Below, piece after piece: positions 33,445 through 40,606 of a stretch of 40,606 bases of DNA; the first letter of the stretch is position 1, and each line of letters starts with the position of its first letter. The notes under the pieces were generated by a model, which had not been told where the DNA came from, made no database searches, and worked only from the letters and a program-made list of their open reading frames with translations. Origin of the DNA: Pilaira anomala (taxonomy: Eukaryota; Mucoromycota; Mucoromycetes; Mucorales; Mucoraceae); assembly GCA_025716855.1 (NCBI GenBank), contig JAIXMQ010000126.1, positions 1-40,606 on the forward strand. Reading direction: 5' to 3'. Made by a program: the position numbers and the translations under genes.

Positions 33445-34376
33445 TTAAATATATGCATTCTTCATTTCTCTCAAAGTATGAAGTACTTCTACTGGATCAC
33501 TTTTACCTACAACATGCTGCAGTGATTGTTCATTCACTCTTAAAAATGGATTGTATAATTTTTCTTGTCCAATTGTGGAAGGAACAGTAATCGTTTTATC
33601 TTGACACCAACCCCATTTTGCTTGTAAATTTTCATTATGTGGATCAATTGATAAAGCAAACTATATAGATTGTTAAATACATATATATTTAATTATATAT
33701 ATATATATATATACCTTCAAGTTGTTCTTTGTGTACTCATGTCCACAATAAACCCAGGTATCATCAGGTAATTTTGTAATAACATGAAACAAAATACGAT
33801 ACATGTCACGAGCATCTCCTTCAAAGAATTTACCGATTCCGCCTATAAATAAAGTACTAAAAGAGGAACACTGGTGAATCAACGTTTTTTTTTTTTTTTA
33901 TAAAGTTACATACTCTCCAGTAAATACAGCTCTTTCACCAGTATTTGGATCAACTACATAATAACATACATGTCCTTTTGTATGGCAAGGAGTATGAAGA
34001 GGAGTGATATCTAATGAACCTAATTTAAACTCTTCTCTGTCTTTACATACATAATTAATTTCGGGAATACGAGCATCAGCTCCATAGACAGCTAAACCAG
34101 GTTTTTTTGCAACTAATTCAATGTTTCCACCTGAATGATCCCAATGATGATGTGTAGCAAATACGCTATTTTTTTTAAAAGTTATATAGCGTGTTATATA
34201 AAGGAATTTTAATCACTTTGGATTTTGTACCTGGATAATTTAGCTCCGGTTTGACTAATGACATTCAAAATTTTAATTGGTTCTACTGGGTCAATCACGG
34301 CAGCTTCCTTTGTCTTTTCGTCAATAAGAATATAAGAATAATTATCTTCAAGTGCTGGAATAGGAATAATCTTCAT
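33445..34376 (-). CDS. GLO2: Glyoxalase II (hydroxyacylglutathione hydrolase)
   Basis: Hydrolyses S-lactoylglutathione to lactate and glutathione, the second step of methylglyoxal detoxification. Four exons on the minus strand: 34231..34376, 33914..34165, 33715..33856, 33445..33660; 251 aa, the normal length of the cytosolic form. Metallo-beta-lactamase fold: the metal motif [11 protein letters not shown] is at residues 53-63. [13 protein letters not shown] supplies another metal histidine, [19 protein letters not shown] includes the bridging aspartate (its codon split by an intron), and [15 protein letters not shown] supplies the last histidine and part of the glutathione site. No targeting peptide is seen, so the protein is probably cytosolic. 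A long AT run lies in the third intron (33693-33712). All active-site residues are present. Confidence 0.96.
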
Positions 34377-35296
34377 AATTTAATTTGGAAAAAAAAAAAA
34401 AAAGAGAGAGAGAAAAAAGAATTATTATTGTTTCCAAAGAATCTTCTTTCCAAGAAGGATGTGCTGTTTAAAACTCCGGACTGTAGTAAACTATCTTTTT
34501 TCTGATAAGAATATTAAGTCTCTTTTTTGGCAATATTGTAAAAAAAAAAAAAAAAATAAAAAAAAAAAAAATAAAAAAACAAGTTTTTGTTTATTGCTGA
34601 TATAAAAAAAGGTCCCGTCGTCTTTTTCTTCTACAGGAAGAAAATTTAGTCGGGTGCCTTTTTTTCTTTTTTTTTTTTAAGCCGAGAGAATTCTTAACAT
34701 GTATTTATCAAGCTATGGTAAAAGATTTATTTATTATTTACATAATTGTTACTTTCATATATCAAGTTTGACTGTATTACTCTATAACTAGCTTATAATG
34801 AAAAGTAAATACATCCATTTTATATAAATATAACTTGCTCTGTTGTATTATAGAGCATTGTTGAAATGTCGGCTGTCATAAAAAAAAAAAAAAGACAATT
34901 TTGGATCAAAACCCGGAGAAGAGCTTATTTTATCATCAATCACATTATTCAAACTCTAATATCAATAAAATGAGTCTTGTAGTTTAAATTTAACAGGTAT
35001 GAATCAAAGAGAAAATCCTTTGATATATATAAAGCTGTAATATCAAACAAACAATGCTTAAGATTTGTACAACTTCAAGAAATAACGGTAGTGTTACCTA
35101 AACGAGATCATTACCGACCATTGTAATGTCACAAAGAGAAGGCATGGAACGGTCTCTCTTTCATTTAAGTCCTTTTTGTTTATTATAAGCATCTGTATAG
35201 TACAAGAAAGTACCTTTTTTCATTTCATACTAAAAATAAACGCACATCTTATAGTATTTATTCATGATGGATGTTAAAAAACCTCTTTCAAGTCAT
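34377..35296. other. Intergenic stretch with A/T homopolymers
   Basis: No gene recognised. It holds the promoter of GLO2 (with an A run at 34388-34402) and long A runs at 34541-34570. The right end must contain the 3' UTR of the peroxiredoxin gene. Confidence 0.5.
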
Positions 35297-36008
35297 TTAA
35301 TCATCGTCTTCAAAAAACTCTTTGGCGTCGTTTACATTGGGTTTAATCGTTTTATCTCCAACCTTCCAGTTGACAGGACACACCTCTCCATGTTCATCCG
35401 TAAATTGAAGGGCCTTCACTAACCGAATGGTTTCATTCACGTTACGCCCGATAGGTAAATCATTTATTGTGATTTGTCGGACGATGCCTTTGGTATCAAT
35501 GATGAATAGTCCACGAAGTGAGATACCTTCTTTGTCAAGGTAAACACCATAGCTTTTAGCAATACGTCTTGTCTTGTCTGCAATAATCGTAATTTTCGTT
35601 TCTTTACCTAGTCCACCTTTATTGCGAGGTGTATTTATCCAAGCAAAATGTGCAAATTCTAATAAATATATCAGTTTCTATGTATGTTGTATATCCCCCC
35701 CCCCTTTTTTTTTTATTTTTACCACTGTCACAAGAAGCAGCAATTACTTTACAGTTGATGGCTTCAAATTCTTCTAAAGCATCGTTAAATGCATTGATTT
35801 CTGTAGGACATACAAATGTAAAGTCCATAGGATACCATAAAAGGACAACGTATTTGCCTAAATAATCTGATACAGAGATATCTTCTTTAATCTCTCCATT
35901 CATCACACCTACTGTAGTAAATGGTGGAGCTTCTTTTTGAACTTGAATAGCTATATTATACTTAATTGTCTTTTTTATATTGTTACTTTACAAAGTTTTA
36001 TTACCCAT
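35297..36008 (-). CDS. TSA1: Typical 2-Cys peroxiredoxin (thioredoxin peroxidase)
   Basis: Thioredoxin-dependent reduction of hydrogen peroxide and organic peroxides. Three coding exons on the minus strand: 36005..36008 (ATGG only), 35723..35950, 35297..35658; 197 aa, exactly the usual length. Peroxidatic cysteine C49 is in [12 protein letters not shown] and resolving cysteine C171 in HGEVCPVNW. The GGLG motif ([10 protein letters not shown]) is present, and the C-terminal YF motif appears as KEFFEDDD, so the protein is probably of the hyperoxidation-sensitive class. The 4-nt first exon is inferred: donor GTAATA at 36004, acceptor ATATAG ending 35951, giving [12 protein letters not shown]. 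The next in-frame Met is at residue 18 and would remove the first strand. There is only 116 nt between this ATG and the stop of KTI12 upstream, so the promoter is very short and contains an A-rich run (36054-36080). Confidence 0.93.
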
Positions 36009-36124
36009 AAAGCCAAATATCTTTATTTGTTAACAGTAAAGAATAAAAAAGTAGAAAAAAAGAAAAAAAAAAAAAAAAAAACCCCCAATTTTATAATTTC
36101 ATGCGCATTAAATTTATCAAAATG

Positions 36125-37031
36125 TTATTCTATATTGGAATTAAGGTATTCAACAAACACATCACCTAAACGATCTACGTCTAAAGTAGTATTCATTTTG
36201 TTATAAGTCACAAATTGTTTTCTTAATCTTCTTAATTCGGATAAAGTGACGGTACGTGAAGGGTTCTTGACTTTGGTTTGAGAACGAGGTACGATCATTG
36301 GATTACCACCAGGACCAAACTCCTTTTGTCTTTCAACAAAAGCATTAATGATTTCCAGTGTAGCTTTATCTAATTCATAGACATAGTTTGTAGATGAAAC
36401 AGGTTTAGATACAGTGGATTTATTAGGTGGTGGTGGTTTCTTTAATATCACGGCGTCCCAGATTTTATCGTTTGGAATATCTACATCGTCATAAATTAAT
36501 GTGAATAATGGTGAATCCCATCGATTACGTTCCTCAGGCTCTTCGTATCGAGTTACTAATTCATCAAATATTGTCTCATCGTATCCATCATCGCCTCGAG
36601 TTTGGTTCCATGATTTGGCCATATCCACAGGTACACCTGTATGAACTACACAATGTGCTGTGCCAATCGCTCTTGCTACACAGTAGAGCTGGTATCGAAA
36701 TCCTTTAATATAATTTAATCCATCTGCAATCACAATATCGTCTCTGGAAAGTGTTCTTTCTACTGCTGATAACATGGCTCCTCTTGCTTTCTTTTCTTCA
36801 CGAGCGTCTACCAAATAATATATATTAGTATATGGTTATATAAAATAACCTTTTTTTTTTTTTTTTACCTTTATAAGCTTCTTTTACTACATGAAGACTC
36901 TCATCATTAATAATGTGAATTCGAAACGACTTTTCCTCTTCTTCAAGTCTTTTTGATAAATACTCTTTAATTTCGTTGGCTCTTTGAGTTTTTCCACTCG
37001 AAGGGTATCCAGTAAGAATAATAAGAGGCAT
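36125..37031 (-). CDS. KTI12: Elongator-associated ATPase KTI12
   Basis: P-loop protein related to PSTK that binds tRNA and regulates the Elongator complex, needed for mcm5/ncm5 modification of wobble uridine in cytosolic tRNAs. Two exons on the minus strand, 36869..37031 and 36125..36807; 281 aa. Walker A is GYPSSGKT (residues 8-15). Other family blocks: IINDESLHV, DAREEKKARGAMLSAVERTL, VIADGLNYIKGFRYQLYCVA and YEEPEERNRWDSPLF. The C-terminal helical part has TLSELRRLRKQFV and ends close to FVEYLNSNIE, as in other members. The 61-nt intron has a near-consensus branch site TACTAAT and a long A/T run. It is divergent from the phosphoribosyltransferase gene, with 235 bp between starts. Confidence 0.95.
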
Positions 37032-37266
37032 ATTGGAAAATATATATGTATATATATATACAAAAGGGAAAGGCCTATATTTAGCATTAAAAAAGGTTCA
37101 ATTCTTTTATCCGTAACCATAAGCCACATTCACTTTTTTTTTTTTCTTGGTGACCGGTAATTTTTATAATTTCTATTTAATTCAAAAAAAATAAATTGGA
37201 TGTCATTTTGTACTTTTTTATTTTGAAACCTATTAACTTGTACAAATATACATATAAAAGAAAGAA

Positions 37267-37976
37267 ATGTCTAAATTACATATCAGGTAAATATTTATAA
37301 AAATATAAACAAAAAAAAAAGCGTAGTGTCAAAAAAAAAAAAAAATCTAAAAGCGAAATTCTTTAAATTCTATGCAAAAAGTTATAACCAAATTCATGAA
37401 TCTATTCGTCAATCCGTTGATCGTTATCATATCAACGATAACTTCAAGCCAGATCTTATGATTGCTATTGGAGGAGGAGGATTTATTCCAGCACGTATGC
37501 TTCGTACTTTCTTGAAGAAGACAGAGCGTGGTAACATTCCTATCCAAGCTATTGGTCTTTCCTTGTATGAGGAACTTGCAAATGCAGGTGGAGAAGAGAA
37601 ACCGGGTACTCAAGTTCAAAAGACTCAATGGCTTAACTTTGGTGCTTCTCACTCCGAGATTTCTCTCTTGGGTCGCCGTATCTTGATTGTGGATGAAGTA
37701 GATGATACCCGTACCACACTTGCTTATGCTGTTGAGGAACTCAAGAAGGATGTTGAGGCTGAGGAAATTCGTAAGGGTATGAAACCTGGGGAATCTAATA
37801 CCACTTTCGGTGTCTTTGTGCTTCATAATAAGCTTAAGCCCAAGAAGCGAGATTTACCCGAGGATATTATGAAGAATTATTATGCTGCTGTTGAGATGCC
37901 TGATCAATGGTTGGTTTACCCTTGGGATGCTGTTGATATTGAATCTCATACTGAATTAGCCAACAACAAAAAATAA
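37267..37976 (+). CDS. HPT1: Hypoxanthine/xanthine phosphoribosyltransferase (HPT1-like)
   Basis: Purine salvage: transfers phosphoribosyl from PRPP to hypoxanthine, guanine and possibly xanthine. Two exons, 37267..37286 (20 nt, MSKLHI) and 37382..37976; 204 aa. The join restores HISYNQIHESI, which matches the start of the yeast enzyme (ISYNNVH). Motifs: FKPDLMIAIGGGGFIPARML near the N-terminus, LSLYEEL, the PRPP-binding loop ILIVDEVDDTRTTLAYAVEE, VFVLHNKLKPKKRDLP and QWLVYPWDAVD for base stacking. The pattern is that of the fungal HPT1/XPT group rather than the human HPRT1 type. Codons are rich in preferred C-ending forms (ATC, CTC, AAG), suggesting high expression. The intron acceptor (AAAAAG) lacks a strong pyrimidine tract, so that junction rests on the protein match. 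Confidence 0.92.
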
Positions 37977-37979
37977 TGA

Positions 37980-37984
<5 letters not shown>

Positions 37985-38044
<60 letters not shown>
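37985..38044 (+). repeat. (CT)23 microsatellite in the HPT1 3' UTR
   Basis: Uninterrupted CT repeat at 37985-38030, continuing imperfectly to 38044. It begins 8 nt after the HPT1 stop codon, so it is almost certainly transcribed. Confidence 0.95.
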
Positions 38045-39302
38045 GTATTCATAAAAAAAAACAACACCTCAAACCTTTAGACTAGAATTTGCATCTTTTT
38101 TTTTTCTCTAAAAAAAATCTATCATTCTTCATAATAAATTAAACCTTGCATCTCTTCAACATAATTTTATTTTAGTTGCCCTGTCAAAATTCTTTTAATA
38201 TAATCATCGGAGCTTCGATCACGAAAATGTTAATTGTAACGACCACTGATAACAAAGATATCAGAAGAGACTCTAATCCCCTTTCAACTGACAGTGAGTT
38301 GATCAGTTGCGTTTTTTTTTTTTAAAAAAAAAATCATATTAAATAAAACTTGCTCTTTAAAAACTTCACAATAAAAAAAGCGGCTTGCTTTTCTTTTCCG
38401 TGAGTTTACCGTTTCGGTATACCAAGTAAAATGGCTAGATAAAAAAAAGTATAAGGAGTTTTACCTATTTTTCTTTTTGCTGTTGTTATTTTGAATTAAA
38501 TTGACTATTATGTAGAGGCTGCATAGCGAAAAAAAAATGTATATCTCATGGTAGGAGATTATAGCTTAATAAATAGTTCAGAAGAACAATTTTATATAAT
38601 CTACTTAGACTGTACTAGTAGTTATAGATTGCTTGAAAATAACATTTAATTAAGCTCGAGAAATGGGTATCAGTTTATACATAACTTATTTTTTAAAGCT
38701 ACTACTGCTTTAACTTTCAAGATATAATATTATTGACACCAACACTAAAAGAGAGTAGAGAATATTACTGATGTGTGGTTAAAGAGAATAGATAGTTTAC
38801 TAAATTTCTTACCTTGATTTTCTGCTAAAATTTTTGAAAACCGTGTTCTTTGTTGAAAAAAAAAAAAAAAAAAAAAAGTAAAATATTTTGAAAGCAATTG
38901 AGAAAATATTCAAAATAATTCTTCTTTTGCTATATAGCGGGAACAGCTTATAGCGCTCGCTATTCATGACTGTTGCCTACATATATACCATCCATCATTG
39001 TCTTCATTATAGAAGGTTTTTATTAAGGAAGTTCATCAGTAAAGCTAATGTTACGAGCCACTTATTTCGAACTTTCAGGCCAATTAAATTACTTTTATTT
39101 TAGAGGTGATATTTCACTCTCAATACATAGTAGGTAATCTGTACAAAGGTACTTTTAGATCCCGCCCAAGTAACAACCTGTTTCAGTCCGGAGGTCACAA
39201 AAAAGCCCGGAAATAACAATTTGAACCCATTCAACGTGACTTTAGGGATAAAAGTGCAATACCCCTAATTGTATTATGTCTTGAAATTTTAAATAAATGA
39301 GA
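38045..39302. other. Gene-poor stretch next to the retroelement
   Basis: No gene recognised on either strand in about 1.25 kb. It has A runs at 38856-38877 and scattered A/T runs. It is the unique flank into which the retroelement to the right appears to have inserted. Confidence 0.45.
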
Positions 39303-39728
39303 TGTTCGAGCTATTATAGAGATAGAACAAACGGAAATAAAAGCAATAAAAAATATATAACAAAGTTAAATAAATCAGACTGCAAAAATAAACTAAACTT
39401 TATTAAAAGGTACAAAAAGTGTTTGGTTATATATAGTAAATAGAAGTTAAACAAGCGAAGCATGAATTGTGAAACATAGCCATGATCAATGATCTATTAC
39501 AATAAACATGTTGCTGAAAATAAGATAAAAGGTCCCCAAGTATTATAACTGGTTGCTGTACCTGATAATTATAAAAGAGGCTTGTTGATCATAGAGACAA
39601 TGATGTGATTTATATATTAGCCAATTAGATAATTATTGTAGTGTGAATAAACTTATAGTATCGTAAAGTAGTGAAGGATATTAGAGCATGTGTAATTATA
39701 TGAGAATATAATGTGCTCGTTCACAACA
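39303..39728 (-). repeat. Probable 3' LTR of a Ty3/gypsy element
   Basis: Read on the minus strand, the segment begins TGTTGTGAACGAGC directly after a polypurine tract and ends GCTCGAACA, giving the expected TG...CA ends with a related, imperfect terminal inverted repeat. Inside it in the right order are a TATA-like box (ACTATATATAACC, about 39430) and an AATAAA polyadenylation signal (about 39400). Length is 426 bp. The left boundary is the less certain end; the flanking 5 bp TGAGA would be the target-site copy. The matching 5' LTR lies outside the window. Confidence 0.55.
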
Positions 39729-39730
39729 TT

Positions 39731-39741
39731 ACCCCCCACCA
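39731..39741 (-). other. Polypurine tract of the retroelement
   Basis: The minus-strand sequence TGGTGGGGGGT lies about 170 nt after the end of the polyprotein and 2 nt before the proposed LTR start, as expected for the second-strand primer of LTR retrotransposons. Confidence 0.6.
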
Positions 39742-39910
39742 GATACATAGAAGTTTAACTACGGTACAAGGACTAATAAATTATGTAGAAAATAAAGAAA
39801 ATAAAATTGATCGTAGTAATGCGTAAGAGAGACCGGTAAAAACCCATAAAAACCTTATAAGGCAAAAATATAAAAAGGGAAAAGGTTCATGCAGTTTACT
39901 TAAAAGACTT

Positions 39911-40606
39911 TTACTGTTGCTGTTGCTTAGCAAGTAGTCTTTTGGATCGTTTGATAATTTGAGCATTTTTGTCGCTATGCTTATTTCGATCAGCGCGTTT
40001 ACGGATCGTGTTATTAACAGTGTTAGCTAAAGGAGTATCCTTTGTGTTGCTAGTACCGCTATTTCTACGATTCCAGTAAAGCTGGATATGGAGCTTAGAA
40101 TCGAAGTCAGATTCTTTTTGCCATGTGTGATCAGCAGAATCGTTATATCCAAGCCAATGAACAAGATATTCATAATTAGTAGGGACACCACGATGTGCGA
40201 TAATAGCTTGTACCTCGTAATGTTTATCCTTGACATTGTTCTGAGAAGCTACGTTGGGGTCTACTAGTTTTATCTGTTGCGTAGGAACATCGCGAGATAA
40301 TAGATTTTGAGCTTGATCCATCAAGATGTAACTCTTATTCTTTGTATAACCTTTGATAAAAAAGGGGCCAGAAAATGCTTCTTCTAATTTAGAATTTCGA
40401 TGTACATTCTTGATCATAACTTTACTACCAATAGGATACATGTCTTTAATAATCCTGTGCTTCTTTTCAAACTTTTTATGATCGTTCTCTTGTGTTTCAC
40501 GAATGAGAGCAGCAATATGAGGTATGACAACTTCTTGTGCAAAGGTAAGTCTGTCATTGATCTTTTTCGTATCAGCATGGAGCATAGAAGGCGTAGGATT
40601 GACATT
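39911..40606 (-). CDS. Chromovirus integrase C-terminus with chromodomain (partial)
   Basis: The frame is open to the right edge, so only the last 231 residues of a Pol polyprotein are seen. The first part is the end of the integrase: a helical HADTKKINDRLTFAQEVVIP region, then a small SH3-like/GPY-F type module (YPIGSKVMIKNVHRNSKLEE, then FSGPFFIKGYTKNKSYILMD). A chromodomain follows: HYEVQAIIAHRGVPTNYEYL, then VHWLGYNDSADHTWQKESDF, with the W-x-x-x-x aromatic pattern that reads methylated histone H3 in chromoviruses. The tail is basic (RKRADRNKHSDKNAQIIKRS) and ends at 39911. This belongs to a Ty3/gypsy chromovirus retrotransposon. The visible frame has no stop or shift, so the element may be young. 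Confidence 0.9.
   Translation of the reverse strand, partial: NVNPTPSMLHADTKKINDRLTFAQEVVIPHIAALIRETQENDHKKFEKKHRIIKDMYPIGSKVMIKNVHRNSKLEEAFSGPFFIKGYTKNKSYILMDQAQNLLSRDVPTQQIKLVDPNVASQNNVKDKHYEVQAIIAHRGVPTNYEYLVHWLGYNDSADHTWQKESDFDSKLHIQLYWNRRNSGTSNTKDTPLANTVNNTIRKRADRNKHSDKNAQIIKRSKRLLAKQQQQ

Larger units (their letters stand above)
39303..40606 (-). mobile_element. 3' end of a Ty3/gypsy chromovirus retrotransposon
   Basis: Combines the integrase tail and chromodomain, the short 3' untranslated segment, the polypurine tract and the probable LTR in canonical order on the minus strand. The element continues beyond the right edge of the window. Confidence 0.8.

Noticed and set aside
39170..39250. 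Possible tRNA, from a GGGTTCAAAT word on the minus strand
   Set aside because: No A box at a proper distance and no cloverleaf stems; no other tRNA-like B box was convincing in the window.

Overview
This window looks like nuclear DNA from an early-diverging filamentous fungus, most likely Mucoromycota (Mucorales). It is strongly AT-rich. Genes are split by many short GT-AG introns, mostly about 50-100 nt and often T-rich. It carries a velvet-family regulator, fungal-type housekeeping genes, long A/T homopolymers and a chromodomain (chromovirus) retrotransposon end. Exon joins were made by hand from splice motifs, reading-frame continuity and remembered family sequences; no search was run.

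Layout. 1-5.8 kb: 3' end of a GPATCH4-like G-patch gene (+), an unrecognised proline/glutamine-rich two-TM protein (-), and a Cdh1/Fizzy-related APC/C activator (-). 5.8-8.6 kb: gene-poor, with one decayed gene fragment and a perfect 13-bp hairpin. 8.6-13.8 kb (+): ribosomal protein uL23, a TBC Rab-GAP, and the DNA primase large subunit. 14.6-17.7 kb: a divergent pair of bacterial-type GTPases, MnmE/MSS1 (-) and EngB/YihA (+), separated by 153 bp holding a 41-nt T tract. 17.9-19.7 kb: a six-exon velvet protein (-). 19.7-21.5 kb: gene-poor. 21.5-25.7 kb: NOC4 (+) and V-ATPase subunit B (-), convergent. 26.0-28.9 kb: a gene graveyard with two diverged, broken copies of one unrecognised family plus a further coding remnant. 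29.8-33.4 kb (+): an F-box protein, a THEM6-like hotdog thioesterase with an apparent 8-nt microexon, and a BORCS8-like protein. 33.4-37.0 kb (-): glyoxalase II, a 2-Cys peroxiredoxin whose first coding exon is only 4 nt, and KTI12. 37.3-38.0 kb (+): hypoxanthine/xanthine phosphoribosyltransferase, followed by a long CT microsatellite. 38.0-39.3 kb: nothing recognised. 39.3-40.6 kb: the 3' end of a Ty3/gypsy chromovirus (integrase tail, chromodomain, polypurine tract, probable LTR), running off the right edge.

The genes do not form one pathway. Shared themes are organellar and tRNA GTPase biology (MnmE, EngB), wobble-uridine modification in two compartments (MnmE in mitochondria, KTI12/Elongator in cytosol), endolysosomal function (V-ATPase B, TBC Rab-GAP, BORCS8), ribosome production (uL23, NOC4, GPATCH4-like) and cell cycle/replication (Cdh1, PRI2). 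I found no convincing new multi-gene system. The best leads are the microexon, the 4-nt start exon, the BORCS8-like gene, the MnmE/EngB pair and the decayed repeated family.
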